Shown here: positions 11,240-23,340 of the stretch, in pieces
Position numbering within the stretch: position 1 is the first letter of the stretch
Layout: each line of letters starts with the position of its first letter
Source of the DNA: Forficula auricularia
Lineage: Eukaryota > Arthropoda > Insecta > Dermaptera > Forficulidae
DNA length: 64,000 nucleotides
Reading direction: 5' to 3'
Assembly: GCA_024734495.1 (NCBI GenBank)
Contig: JALMQS010000267.1
Span: 434,001 to 498,000 of the forward strand
Program-made: the position numbers and the translations under genes
Notes under the pieces: model-generated
Told to the model about the DNA's origin: nothing
Databases searched by the model: none
Seen by the model: the letters and a program-made list of their open reading frames with translations, nothing else

Positions 11240-11430
11240 TATTTAATACTTATTATGGAGTTGAATAGCTAAAATGAAAATTATTATTATTTTTTTCTCC
11301 CCCCCCCCCCCATCCACACACACACTTTGATTCTTTTTTGTTTCCTTTCTTTGAGGCAGATTTTCTAAACAATTGGAATAATCTGCACTTGTGGCCATGG
11401 CTGTTTAGCGGATAGTCTTGGATAGGTTTT
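11240..11430. other. No gene; homopolymer and CA-rich sequence
   Basis: A poly-C run (11300-11312) and (CA)n lie in AT-rich DNA. 'tttctttgaggcagattttctaaac' recurs in degenerate form at 11730, so part is a local duplication. Confidence 0.4.
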
Positions 11431-11530
11431 GTAGGGGGGGTGGGGGGGGGGGTCCAGGTGGCGTGTATTATATATATATTTGTATTTTTTTTTAATTTGG
11501 TTACCGTGCATCGCTCGGTGGCTCCAGGTA
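11427..11530 (+). mobile_element. Family X 3' end fragment
   Basis: A G-rich run, (TA)n, 'ttgtattttttttt' and the 3' hairpin 'accgtgcatcgctcggt' followed by 'ggctccaggta'. It matches the last module of the full copies only. Confidence 0.65.
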
Positions 11531-12080
11531 ACTTTGTTAATTATTAGCTAATAATTATTTAATAATTAGAAAACAAATATAATAATTATTAGTTATTACA
11601 AAATAATTAAAAATCACTTTAAACTAAAATTTGAAAATAGTGAAACTTTTTCAAGACTCGGTATACTCTCTGCAGTTTCAGTGAATTAATAATAATTTTA
11701 GATGATAAATATCTAAATCTGAATTTCTTTGAGTCAGATTTTCTAAACAATTGGAATAAGCTGCACTTGTGGCCACGGGCACTTTAATCTGATTAACGGA
11801 TAGTATTCTCTAGCTAGAGTTTCTCTAGTAGTAATACTGAAATATAGCACCTAGATCTGACCTTTTTCCATGTGTATCGTTATAATAAAACCCTATATCC
11901 ATATCAATATATTAAGTGAAAATAATAATTTATCGGAAATATGAAAAATCTGTTCTCTATCTATATCCACCCTCTCATCCATCCATCCATTCATCCATCC
12001 ATCCATCTATCCATCTCAGTTACTTTTTAGTGATATATTGGGCTAGAATATATTTTTTTTTTGGCTTCAGTGAAATATAT
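11531..12080. repeat. PLE family E module, then (ATCC)n
   Basis: 11540-11720 is another copy of the 'ttagctaataatt/gaaaacaaatataataatt' module. 11965-12016 is a (CATC/CATCC)n microsatellite. No gene. Confidence 0.6.
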
Positions 12081-12219
12081 AAATGAGTTTGCAACTATCT
12101 CTTCCTCTGGTTGTATCCCGAATGGATTTAGATTTTTATTTCGTGATTGATGACAACCCAAAGCACAAACAATTGACAACAAAACACACACAAACACACA
12201 CACAAAACAAAAAAACTTT

Positions 12220-12840
12220 CTACCTACCTACTTTCGGAATTATTTTATTTCAATTATCTTTTTTTTTAACATCACTTTTTTTTAATCTTAGCATAATTAA
12301 AAATAAAATAATGTTTCTTGTTATACCTATATAGTTCCGTTCAAAAGTAAAACGGAACACTACTAGTGTAATTAGGGTTTTTTGTCTTGTTTTGTTGGCA
12401 TTTGTTTATTATTCTTTAAAACAATTAATTTAAATTTAATTATTGACATTGTTATTAATTTTTTTTTTAATTTTAGCCTAATTAAAAAATATATAAAATT
12501 TATATTATTAGTTTTAAAAATGATATTATACAATTTACAAGTTACTTAAATTTTGAATTATTTTATTTTATTTCAATGATTTTTTTTTTCTTTATATTAC
12601 TTTTTTTTAATCTTAGCATAATTAAAAATAAAATAATATTTCTTGTTATACCTATATAGTTCCGTTCAAAAGTAAAACGGAACACTACTAGTGTAATTAT
12701 TGGGTTTTTTGTCTTGTTTTGTTGGCAATTGTTTATTATTCTTTAAAACAATTAATTTAAATTTAATTATTAACATTATTATTAATTGTTTTTTTTTAAT
12801 TTTATCCTAATTAAACAATATATAAAACTTGTACTAGTCT
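12220..12840. repeat. Tandem duplication, unit about 340 bases (family Y)
   Basis: 12230-12500 and 12565-12840 repeat the same order: 'cttagcataattaaaaata', 'cttgttatacctatatag', a hairpin 'agttccgtt...aacggaac', and 'ttgtcttgttttgttggca'. Related single copies lie at 13955-14090, 23790-23900 and 25335-25460. No coding frame; the 83-codon frame over the first unit is AT noise. Confidence 0.75.
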
Positions 12841-13200
12841 GAATTTTTTATAGATTTTTATAAAATCCTCTATAAAATATTGTTAGAAAATAGAAATTCC
12901 GTCAATGGATTAAATCGAATCATAATATTAATTTAAAATAACTATCACAACAATTACAATGTTTATTTATTTATGTATAATTAAAAGGATAAATTTAATT
13001 TAAACACTCTGGAGTTTAAAAAAGAGACTTTTCCAATATATTACAATGTTTAGGGACTATTTGATTTCATCGATGATTTTTTTCGTCTTTTTTTGTTATT
13101 TGTATTTAGATAAGTACTACTGCAATATTCTCTATGATTTAAATTTTTCTTTAACATTTTTTAGAAATATAAATATAATAAAATTTCCGTATTTATAATT
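12841..13200. other. AT-rich, no gene seen
   Basis: Partly similar to 19675-19790 ('ccgtcaatggattaaa', 'acaatttatttatg'-type text), so it contains a diverged dispersed repeat. Confidence 0.4.
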
Positions 13201-13255
13201 AATAAAATAGTGTGTCTTCTGCTGGAATTATACATTTTTAATTTATTTATAACTA

Positions 13256-13290
13256 GACTATAGTTTCGAGAGCTTTGCCCTCGTCATCAG
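13256..13290 (-). ncRNA. Hammerhead-type ribozyme motif, PLE A
   Basis: CTGATGA + C, GAGGGC/GCTCTC helix II (one G-U pair), GAAAC-TATA-GTC intact. The extra base after GA is C here rather than A. Confidence 0.65.
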
Positions 13291-13635
13291 TCTATTAGTA
13301 GACCACATGTACATCTCACATACATTTATTAATTAATAAATAAATAATAAATAAATTTCTCAGTGGCTAGGTCAACAAAACATCAATACAAATTAACTAC
13401 AGAAATTAATAAACATAAATACAAATCAATTAAAAGAAATTAACAAACAAGAAAAAGAAAAAAAATAGAAATTTATGCTCATTTATAAATAACATGATCA
13501 TAGATTTCCATCAAAGAGACAAAACGTAATTTAAATAATTCCGCAAAAAACCCGATACCAGGAGCAAACGGCGCATTAGCCATTCCGACATTTGCCCTAA
13601 GTTGTTAAGGAAACCCGGGAATCAATTGTAATAGA

Positions 13636-13670
13636 CTGATGAAGAGGGCAAAGCTTTCGAAACTATAGTC
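13636..13670 (+). ncRNA. Hammerhead-type ribozyme motif, PLE A
   Basis: CTGATGA + A, GAGGGC/GCTTTC helix II kept by G-U pairs, GAAAC-TATA-GTC intact. Confidence 0.65.
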
Positions 13671-13795
13671 TAGGTATAAATAAATTGAAAATATGTATAA
13701 TTCTAGCAGAAAACAAGACTCTTTTGTTATCTCCTTCAATATACATAAAATTCTGCTACTCTCGGCAAAAAGAAACTTTACATTTAATTTTTTTA

Positions 13796-14350
13796 TTTGA
13801 TCCATGGATTTAATTTAAAATACTGTAACATATATTTCACTCACTAAAAAGAAAGAAACTTAAACTGCTATGCAAAAACTAATGCCATATTTAAATTGAG
13901 GGCATCAAATTTATAAAATGAAATCAGCTTCAAATACTTGCCCATTGCAATTAGTGTTTTTTAATCTTGTTTAGTTGGCATTTGTTTATTATTCATTAAA
14001 ACAATTAATTTAAATCTAATTATTGACATTGTTATTAATTGTTTGTTTTTTGTTTATTTTAGACTAATTAAAAAATATATAAAACATATATTAGTCTGAT
14101 GTTTTTATACTTCTTAAAAAAAAAAAAAAAAAATAGATACAAAACTATTTTATATACTCTTGTGAATAAAATACACAAGTGTCTGATATATAGCATATAT
14201 ATAGTGAGTTTAATGTTTATCTGAATCAGGGTGAATGGCGAATCAAAAATCAATTCCCTTTTATTTGGCTTTGAAAAATCGACTATAGAGGGCGAAAGAA
14301 AAGTGGAAGATCAACCTCAGCTATAGGGGATCAACAAATAACAACAAAAT
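13796..14350. other. No gene; family Y fragment at 13955-14090
   Basis: 13955-14090 repeats the 'cttgtttagttggcatttg' and 'attattgacattgttatt' module of family Y. The rest is AT-rich, with a 17-base A run near 14117. Confidence 0.5.
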
Positions 14351-14354
14351 ACCG

Positions 14355-14504
14355 TGAGCTAAGGAGGAACAGCTAGGCTAGAAAAGCAGGAGTGGGGTAT
14401 CTCCAGTCAGGACAGGCATTTCCTCCAGCCGCCATCTTGCAACTGGCGGCTGGTGACGTCATGTGGAGACACTTTTCGAGCTAGCCTTCCTCCCTACCTC
14501 CCTG
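14355..14504. mobile_element. CRE/YY1-motif repeat, copy 1
   Basis: GC-rich unit running from 'gagctaaggaggaacagc' to 'gctagccttcctccctac'. It contains a perfect cAMP-response-element palindrome TGACGTCA and GCCGCCATCTTG (YY1-like), with partly inverted ends. Homologous to 20203-20465. Non-coding MITE-like repeat. Confidence 0.65.
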
Positions 14505-15685
14505 CAAAATACAAACATTTGTTGTTTTGTTTTTTTTCAAATCAAGATGGAAAGTAGAAATGGATAAAAGATTGCTTTGGGGCAAGGCCCCTATAAACCC
14601 CTTTGATTGATTGATTGATTACTTATAAATATTTATTTATTTAAATAATTCAGTTAGAATTTATTCTACAAATAATATGTTTTGAAAACGGTATTGGTTG
14701 AAATATAAATATGTAATATATAGATATATCATTTATTTGTTTGAGAGTATTGTTTCGAACGTTTAACCTTTATCATCAGTGATTTCAATTAGAAAGATTT
14801 TACTGTTGTTTCTCATGGGTTCATTTGCCTGATTGGATATAAATATAGATTTTTTAATTTTATCAAATTAAATTAAAATAGAAAATATATTTTAATTGAT
14901 TTTTAATTAAAAATAAATCAATTAATTGTTATTCCAATTATCTAATTAATTATTTCAAAAATCGATTTATATGACAATTAGTCAAGTCAAATTGTGTTTT
15001 TATCAAGAAAGTTTTGGGGTAGTTCTGATTATTTGCATATATATGTTTTTTTGGGGCGCTGAATCCAAATCTGACGTCTCCCGTTCAAAATTTCGTGACG
15101 CAACATTGTAGAAAATGCAAAAAAAACCTGTAAAATTTCCATTTTTTGTCGATTTTTTGCTTATAACTCGAAAACTATCAACTTTTACTAAATAACCTTC
15201 CTATTTAAAATAAAAGAGCTTAAAATTTCCTACAAATTTTATTTTTTAGGTTTTTTCTCCGACCAACCGTTCAAGCAGGAAATCTAAGTTTTCGATTTCC
15301 ATGGAAAATGCTGGATATCTATAAATCTAAGGGTTTTAATAAAAAAGTGGTACAAATAAACGTTCAAGTCAATAAAATTTTCTAGACAATGAGATAGAAA
15401 TCAAGTTTCTAGGATGAGTGGTTTTAATTTTATCAAGGAAAAACTGCAATATTTTGCAAAAAATTGCATTTTTTCAAACCTTCAACCTCCCCTAGTAGCA
15501 CAATGTTTCAAACTATATAGCAACTATATAGGCACTATATAGTTTTAAAGATTGAAAATTTAATCTAGTTTAAAATTGTATAGAGTCGTCTTTGTCAAAA
15601 ACGTAGAGTATTTTCAATGTTGCTCATTCTTATTTTTATTTTCTATCAAAATGTTAAGAATAATTTTTTTGCAACGAAATTTTCT
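14505..15685. other. No gene; degenerate PLE end and AT-rich repeat text
   Basis: 14757-14785 carries a degenerate hammerhead string on the minus strand (CTGATGA...GAAAC, then AATA and CTC instead of GTC). 15070-15480 is repeat-like sequence ('cttataactcgaaaactat') with no paralogue in the window. Confidence 0.4.
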
Positions 15686-15689
15686 CTGG

Positions 15690-15965
15690 AGAGAGACGGA
15701 CTGGTAGAAATTTTAATTGAAAGTAATGGAAGGCAGCCCAGAGGTAGTGAGAAAAGAAAAAATTACTGTGGAGAGAAGAAGGAAACATTTTATTTGTTTC
15801 ATTCATTGACCCTTTGAAACCCTGAAGAAGGAGGGAAAAATCCTTCGAAACGTCGGCTTGAAAGGAAAGGAGGAAGGATTCCAATAAATTACACCTTATT
15901 TTATATGTGTTAATTTTTTCTTTCCTCACTACCTCTGGGCTGCCTTCCATTACTTTCAGTTAAGA
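15690..15965. mobile_element. PLE family B inverted ends
   Basis: 15714-15765 and 15905-15962 are inverted copies ('gaaagtaatggaaggcagc', 'cagaggtagtgagaaaag'). Between them lies the plus-strand string 'accctgaagaaggag' ... 'tccttcgaaacgtcgg' (15830-15860), the degenerate hammerhead typical of Penelope ends. The overlapping 66- and 98-codon frames are not genes. Confidence 0.65.
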
Positions 15966-16019
15966 ATAATACATAGAAGATTCATTTAAATATGTGTAAA
16001 TTAAAACTCCTCCGAATTA

Positions 16020-17345
16020 TAGGTAAATAAATTTATTAAACCAATTATTTTACATGAATTAATGTATACATTGCATTTGAGCTTCGACTCCGGAGATTAC
16101 TTCTCCACCATCGAGTGTACTTGATCATCTTTCTAGTCCTTGTTTTTAATAAGAGGAAAAAACTAATTAAATAAAAAAAAACCTCTTTTCTGATAATTAT
16201 TCCAATTCCATATTTCTCACCAATCCCCCAATCCCGATTCTCCATTAAAACTCCTCAAATAAGTGAAATAACTTTAATTTTTTTCAAATAAATTTTTATA
16301 AATTTTATTAAACCAATTATAGCCATCTCTACTATAAACCAATTATTTTACATGAATTAATGTATACATTGTATTTTAGCTTCGACTCCGGAGATTACTT
16401 CTCCACCATCGAGTGTCCTTGATCATCTTTTTAGTCCTTGTTTTTAATAAGAGGAAAAACTAATTAAAAAAAACTTCTTTTCCGATAATTATTCCAATTC
16501 CATATTTCTCACCAATCCCCCAATCCCGATTCCACATTAAAACTCCTCAAATAAGTGAAATAACTTTAATTTTTTTCAAATAAATTTTTATAAATTTTAT
16601 TAAACCAATTATAGCCATCTCTACTATAAACCAATTATTTTACATGAATTAATGTATACATTGTATTTTAGCTTCGACTCCGGAGATTACTTCTCCACCA
16701 TCGAGTGTCCTTGATCATCTTTTAGTCCTTGTTTTTAATAAGAGGAAAAAACTAATTAAATAAAAAACCTCTATTCCGATAATTATTCCAATTCCATATT
16801 TCTCACCAATCCCCCAATCCCGATTCCACATTAAAACTCCTCAAATAAGTGAAATAAATTTAATTTATTTTTTCAAATAAATTTTTATAAATTTTATTAA
16901 ACCAATTATTTTACCTGAATTAATGTATACATTGTATTTGAGCTTCGACTTTGGAGATTACTTCTCCACCATCGAGTGTCCTTGATCATCTTTTTAGTCC
17001 TTGTTTTTAAAAAGAGGAAAAAACTAATTAAAGAAAAAAACCTCTTTTCCGATAATTATTCCAATTCCATATTCTCATCATCAATCCGATTCACATTAAA
17101 ACTCCTCAAATAAGTGAAATAAATTTAATTTATTTTTCAAATAAATTTTTATAAATTTTATTAAACCTATTATTTTACCTGAATTAATGTATACCATGTA
17201 TTTTAGCTTCGATTCCGGAGATTGCTTCTCCACCATCGAGTGTCCTTATTTATCTTTAGTCCTTGTTTTTAATAAGAGGAAAAATCTAATTAGATAAAAA
17301 ACCTCTTTTCCGATAATTATTTAAATTCCATTATTCCCCAATCAA
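16020..17345. repeat. Five-unit tandem satellite, unit 264-298 bases
   Basis: The landmark 'gcttcgactccggag' occurs at 16081, 16379, 16671, 16942 and 17206, giving spacings of 298, 292, 271 and 264. Each unit also has 'ctccaccatcgagtgt', 'agtccttgtttttaataag' and 'caatcccgatt'. Units shorten toward the right through small deletions. No coding potential. Confidence 0.9.
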
Positions 17346-17349
17346 ATCG

Positions 17350-18045
17350 ATTGGTATCTCCCTCTCTCTCCAATTTTTAATCTTATAAATATCCAATTAT
17401 ATATTAATTCATTTACGGGTAATATCTATTCAATAAATGTTTATTTTTCCCAATTATAATTAGAAATTAAAAAAAATAACCAATAAATAATTTATTTCAT
17501 CTACTTTAACTCCCGCAAATCCTTCTTTCTAAATCTAATTTTCTTCTTTCTAGGGGATTCCCCTTTTGTGTTAGTCCGAGCTGGTCACTCGGGTCCTTGT
17601 CGTCCAAGTGCGTGTATATATAAAATGGAATTCGTGTTAGAGAGAGCCCATAATGATGTTCTTAAAGCTAAAGGATTTAGGGATTTTACCAAGGCATTGA
17701 TTTTCGAGAGTATATACCATCACTGATGCCAATGCAAAGTGCGTTCACGTGTCATCTTGTGGGGGTGTAAATCCAAGCCAGCTAACCAATCACACACACA
17801 AAAACACACCAGCCTTGTAGCTAATATATATATACAACATATTACAATCCATTCTACTGAGCATATTTTTTATAAAAAACACCACCATTAATTCTGCTCT
17901 TTATTTCGTAAAAATGTCTAAAGTTTAAATTTTCAAATTATATATATATATAAACACAAATCTTTTATAAAAATTTAAATAACATTTTAGGGATTTTTGC
18001 ATTGCCAATCCAAAAATTTGTCTTGCTAGAGATTAATTTTTACAG
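17350..18045. other. Single-copy segment with motif cluster
   Basis: 17500-17800 has no paralogue and moderately raised GC. It holds a perfect NF-kappaB/Dorsal-type palindrome GGGGATTCCCC (17553-17563), a TATA-like 'gtatatataaaatgg' (about 17612) and 'gttcacgtgtc' (E-box). No open frame of note. Possible regulatory DNA; all of this is motif-based. Confidence 0.3.
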
Positions 18046-18049
18046 AGGC

Positions 18050-19277
18050 TATACAGGGTGTTTAGAAAAAGGGTTAAAAAATTTCAGGCGTCATTCCCTA
18101 CACCAAAATTAGATGAAAAGTTTCAATAAACATAGGTCCAAAAACGCTTTGTTTTCTGATTGGCTGCAATTTTTTTTTTTTTTTAAGAAAAACGACTATC
18201 TTGAGAACGGATTTAGATATTTTTATGAAATTTGGTACACATATACTTAACTAGATTTGTACGGGCGTACACCAGGGTGGGAAAGCGTGATGAAGGGCTG
18301 GAGGGCCGGACTGAATACAACCCTGCAGTTAAGGGTAAATGAAAGCACTATACACAAATATATGTATTAATAAACATTTATTACCCGCTTTTTGGCGGGG
18401 GTGATATGTACATATGATGGTGATGATTATAAAAGAGAAATACGTGGAGCGTCGAACGATAGCGATATATACTTCTATCCATGCGATCATGAGCGTACGA
18501 TGATACTAAGGACACCAAGCAGCCCCAGCATAGAAAGGGTTGGCAGCCTAGCTGGCCTCTGGCGGCAGGCAGCGAACCAGGCACCAAGTTTGAAAGGTGT
18601 CGCAACTGAACAACATTATCTACTATTTAAAAAAGTAGCTAAATTTTATCTTGAAAATTTTTAAAATGGCGACCATTTAAAATTTTTAATTTTGAATAAC
18701 TTTTTAATCTTTCATTTTATTAAAATTGGTATCATTAAATAAAATGTTTCTTTTTTAATTGTAAACAAAATGACACCTTATTTTTTAATATCCGTTAGAA
18801 AATAACGAAGTTATGACAAAATTTGTGTAAACACCATTACTAGTCGTAGATGTGCTTAAACAAATTTTGTCATAACTTCGTTATTATCTATCGGATATTG
18901 AAAAATAACCTGTCATTTTGCTCACAATAAAAAGAGTAACATTTTATCTAACAATAGTAATTTTAATTAAATGCAAGTCTAAAAAATTATTCACAATTAA
19001 ACATTTTAAATGGCCGCCATTTTGAAAAATTTCAAGATAAAATTTAGGAAATTTTTTAAATAGTAGATAATGTAGTTAAGTATATGTGTAACAAATTTAA
19101 TAAATCTATCTAAATTCGTTCTCAAGACATACGTTTTTCTTAAAAATCAAAACAAAATAGCGGCCAGACAGAAAACGAAGCTTTTTTGGACCTTTTTTTA
19201 TTGAAACTTTTCATCTAGTTTTGATGTGGGGAATTAGGCTCTGAAGTCTTGTACCGTTTTTATAAACACCCTGTATA
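18050..19277. mobile_element. Long foldback element with 350-base insertion
   Basis: The outer ends are 'tacagggtgttta' and its reverse 'taaacaccctgta'. The arms (18050-18835 and 18840-19277) pair, with text such as 'gaacggatttagat' against 'taaattcgttctcaag', and meet near 18840 ('caaattttgtcataacttc' against 'gttatgacaaaatttgtg'). The left arm alone is interrupted by a GC-richer block at about 18252-18598. The right arm gives the uninterrupted order 'cttaacta'-'cattatctac'. Non-coding. Confidence 0.75.
18252..18598. mobile_element. Unclassified insertion in the foldback left arm
   Basis: GC-richer block absent from the matching position of the right arm. On the minus strand it ends near 'aataaatgtttattaatac', a poly-A-signal-like context. 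A 74-codon minus frame and a 90-codon plus frame overlap it. Neither is recognised, and both run into the arm sequence. It could be the 3' end of a retroelement. Confidence 0.45.
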
Positions 19278-20200
19278 CCTTGTACAACTACTGTAAAACT
19301 ACTGTAATACTATCTACCATTTGTCAAATTAACAAATTAGTTACAAACTGGCCCTAAGTAGAATTTAGCTAATTTAAAAAATACCAATTTTCATATGAAC
19401 TTTGTAGTTAATGGAATTTCCAAACTACTACACCTAATATTATAAACAAAAACTCCGTCAAATTCCCTCATGCTCTCCTTACAATGTAAAATAAAAAGAA
19501 TCTGATATCTTAAATATTTTGAAAGATATAAGGTTGGCAATTAAAAATATTATCTTACATATAGATATAGCGTTGTCGATAGTAGCGACATCTATTAATT
19601 AATATTTGAAACATCCGATGAGTATTTCCTATTTCAAATTAATTAAAATGCAATTAAAATATAAATCGATTAAATCCCGTCAATGGATTAAAACGAATTA
19701 TAATTAAACTTTTCCAATTAAAAATAAAATCACAACAATTTCAATTTGTTTATTTATGTATGTACGATATTATTAGAAGGATCAATTTAATTATTAGCTA
19801 ATGCCAATTAGTTCTTGAATTGTTGCGTATATTTTTTGACCCAATTATAGCAGAGCTATAAATTTGGCCCTTGATTCAAAAAGAGTGTTTCCCATATTCA
19901 TGTGGGATTACAAGTATGTCGGCCTGAGTCACCTAGCCCCTGGCGGGGAGCGTCTCGTTCATACCAATTTAATAATGAAATTTAAAATGATACTGTAAGT
20001 ATTGAAAGAATGTGCTGAATGAAATTGATTCAACAATAAGTAAAGATTTATTTAACTCATTGTCTAAGCAAGATCACTATCTGACCAATCAGAATCGTTC
20101 TAATAAGTTAACGCTTTGCCATTGGCTATACACTGGCCAATCAGATCGTTTGGATAATACAAACATATATACATATTTTTCCATTTTATATAGATAGATC
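19278..20200. other. AT-rich, diverged dispersed repeat, no gene
   Basis: 19675-19920 resembles 10075-10270 in reverse ('ccgtcaatggattaaa', 'cttgattcaaaaagag', 'cccatattcatgtggg'). 19935-19965 is a short GC-rich patch. Confidence 0.4.
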
Positions 20201-20202
20201 AA

Positions 20203-20465
20203 GGAGCTAAGGAGGAACAGCTAGGCTAGAAAAGCAGGAGTGGGGGTGTCTCCAGTCAGGACAGGCATTTCCCCTCCAGCCGCCAGTCGCAAGATGGCGG
20301 CTGGAGGGGCTGGTGACGTCATGTGGAGACACTTTCTCGAGCTAGCCTTCCCTCCCTACCTACCTGGGACAGGCATTTCCCCTCCAGCCGCCATCTTGTG
20401 ACGGGCGGCTGGTGACGTCATGTGGAGACACTTTCTCTAGCTAGCCTTCCCTCCCTACCTCCCTG
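20203..20465. mobile_element. CRE/YY1-motif repeat, copy 2 with internal duplication
   Basis: Homologous to 14355-14504 but the central part ('gacaggcatttcccctcca' to 'gctagccttccctccctac') is present twice. It therefore has two TGACGTCA sites and three CATCTTG/CAAGATGG motifs. Flanked by 'tagatagat' on both sides, a possible target duplication. Confidence 0.65.
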
Positions 20466-20494
20466 AGATAGATAGATATAAATATTTGATAGTA

Positions 20495-22295
20495 AAAGGA
20501 ACAATAATACCAAGTGTTATATTAAACGATCAATAGGGACGATTCGCTGATTTATTCCACCTTCTTCAGGCTCTTGATCAAATTAAATTAACTTTTTCAG
20601 TATATCCTTTTTCTTTCAATTCTTTAATAAATATTATTATTTTATTTATTAAAATTAATTAATTAAATTTTTTAATTATTAACAAATAATTATTTATTTA
20701 ATAATTAGAAAACAAATATAATAATTATTAATTATTACAAAATAATAAAAACCACTTTTAAACTAAAAATTTGAAAAAAAAATAGTGAAACTTTTTCAAA
20801 ACTCGGTACGCTCTCTTGCACTTTCACTGGATTAATAATAATTTTTTGGTGATAAATTTCTAATCTATAAATTCATTTCGATTTAATATTTAAACCTAGA
20901 GTCAAAAAGCCTTTTCCAGATTAATAGAAATGATATTTCTCAAACTCTTTATAAAATATAGATACCTACTATTTAAAATTTGTTTAGTTTTTTGAAAATT
21001 AATATTTTATTTTATCATAAATGTGGGATAAACAGGGGTATTATCATTATTTTTATTATAATTATTAAATATATCAATATTTCGGAGGAAAAGGAACAAA
21101 AATAAATACTAAGAGTTATATTAAACCATCAATAGTGACGATTTGCTGATTTATTCCACCTTCTTCAGGCTCTTGATCAAATTAAATTAAATTAAGATTT
21201 TCAATATATCCTTTTTCTTTCAATACTTTAATAAATATTATTATTTTATATATTAAAATTAATCAATTATATTTTTTAATTATTAGCTAATAATTATTTA
21301 ATAATTAGAAAACAAATATAATAATTATTGATTATTACAAAATAATAAAAATCACTTTTTAAACTAAGATTTGAAATAATAATGGAAATTTTTTAAGACT
21401 TGGTACGCTCTCTGCAATTTCTCTGGATTAATAAATAATTTTAAATGATAAATATTTAAATCTGATTTTTGTTTCATTAGATATTTTCCATAAATGTGGG
21501 ATAAACAGGTGTATTATCATTATTTTTATTATTATTAAATATATCAATATTTCAAGGGAAAAGGAACAATAATAAATAATACTAAGTGTTTTATTAAACG
21601 ATCAATAGTGACGATTTGCTGATTTATTCCACCTTCTTCAGGCTCTTGATTAAATTAAATTAAATTAAGATTTTCAATATATCCTTTTTCTTTTAATTAT
21701 AGTTTATATTATTATTTTATTTATTAAAATTAATCAATTATATTTTTTAATTATTAGCTAATAATTATTTAATAATTAGAAAACAAATATAATAATTATT
21801 GATTATTACAAAATAATTAAAATCACTTTAAACTAAAAATAGTGAAACTTTTTCAAGACTCGGTATACTCTCTGCATTTTCGGTGGATTAATAATAATTT
21901 TCCAGCTTTTTTAGGCTCTATAAACAAACAAATACATTCAAATTAATAATACTCTCTTAAATTAACCTAAATATTTTATACCATACAATCAGCTTGATCA
22001 AATTTCTTCTAAACACTTTGTCGGTTCATTTAGCTTTGCCATTTAGTTATATACCTATTTACATATAAAGATACACTTTTCTCACACAACACCAATATTT
22101 ATTTAGAGTAGCGATAGTAACTTCACAAACTGTCTAAGATTTTCAATATATCCTTTTTTTCAATTCATTCATAAATATTATTATTTTATTTATTAAAATT
22201 AATCAATTATATTTTTAATTATTAGCTAATAATTATTTAATAATTAGAAAACAAATATAATAATTATTAATTATTACAAAATAATTAAAATCCCT
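20495..22295. mobile_element. Tandem array of PLE family E ends
   Basis: The unit start 'gttatattaaacgatcaat' recurs near 20517, 21117 and 21588. Each start is followed by 'gctgatttattccaccttcttcaggctc', the reverse of a degenerate CTGAAGAAG hammerhead string. The AT module ('ttagctaataatt', 'gaaaacaaatataataatt') and a control-like 'actcggtacgctctctgca' come next. A fourth partial module is at 22190-22290. Head-to-tail repetition of terminal repeats is a known PLE arrangement. No coding part. Confidence 0.65.
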
Positions 22296-22980
22296 CAATT
22301 ATAATAGAGCTAAATCCGATCCTTGATTCACACGAGTCTTTCGTATATTCGTCACATAAATGTGTAATATACTATATGTACAAGTGTATTATCATTATTA
22401 TTATTATTATTATTATGTTTCCTCCTCCCCATTCTTTTTTGTTTCCTTTCTTTGAGTCCGAAGCAAAAACGAAGCTAATTTGTTTTTTGCGTGTTTTTTC
22501 TTCAACACACGAGAATTTTTATTTAAAAAAACCCTCCCATATTTAATTATTCCCCACCCCGTTCAATTCTCATCCCCTCCCACACACTAAATTTAACTCT
22601 CTAATTTGAAAAATTACTTTTTTTCTCCATTACACTTGATGATGATTAAAATATTGATTATAATCCGGTTAGAAGAGAAAAGTGGGGTGGAGCCAAACAC
22701 GTGAGAATTTTGCTGTTCATAAATAGGGGAGAAAATAAGGTGTAAGCAACTTTTTTACTGACTAAGATCACCAGAAAACAACCAAATAAATAATCTATGA
22801 ATGACTAATCTTTGAATTAATTAGCGTTTTTTTTTACTTAAAAATGAATCATCTATAAGCCCTGTGGCTGTTGTTAAAAATAATTGACTAGAAAGTGTTC
22901 AGAAGCTGGAATAATAGTGTTGTTTCATAAGTCAAGATTTCATTTCATATGACAGTTTTTGTGGCGTTCAGGCCAATTTG
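22296..22980. other. No gene seen
   Basis: Has an (ATT)n tract (22395-22415), C-rich patches and AT-rich text. No paralogue recognised except poly-tract similarity to 11330-11350 ('tttttgtttcctttctttgag'). Confidence 0.4.
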
Positions 22981-22984
22981 CATC

Positions 22985-23340
22985 AAGCTTTGAAAAAGTT
23001 TTCAATTTTTAGTTATGAGAGATATTAATAGAGTAAAGCTAATGAGCTGAAAATTCGGTACATATATTTTTATTATTTTATCATTAAGAACCAAAGTTTT
23101 CGCTTTCTACCTTAAATAATTTCCAAATCACTAAAATTCGGTATAGAGCATACCGAGGCTCGAAAAAGTTTTCAATTTTTAGCTAGGAAATATTAAAAGA
23201 GTAAAGCTAATTAACTGAAAATTCGGTACATATATTTTTATTATTTTATACTTAAAAACCAAAGTTTTCGCTTTCTAGCTTAAATAATTGCCAAATCACT
23301 AAAATTCGGTATAGAGCGTACCAAGGCTTGAAAAAGTTTT
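22985..23340. repeat. Tandem duplication, unit about 170 bases
   Basis: 'gaaaaagttttcaattttt' recurs at 22992 and 23163, and partially at 23330. Each is followed by 'agtaaagctaat', 'gaaaattcggtacatatat', 'ccaaagttttcgctttcta' and 'aaattcggtatagagc'. Confidence 0.85.

Larger units (their letters stand above)
13205..13795. mobile_element. PLE family A inverted pair around a 340-base body
   Basis: A minus-oriented end (13205-13300) and a plus-oriented end (13628-13795) face outward around 13300-13628. Both carry ribozyme motifs and tails, diverged from the large PLE. The right end keeps the extended tail to 'ctgctactctcggcaaaaa'. The enclosed sequence has no long frame. Confidence 0.75.

Noticed and set aside
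16020..17345. Regularly spaced repeats as a CRISPR array
   Set aside because: Units are whole 264-298 base tandem copies without spacers, in eukaryotic DNA.
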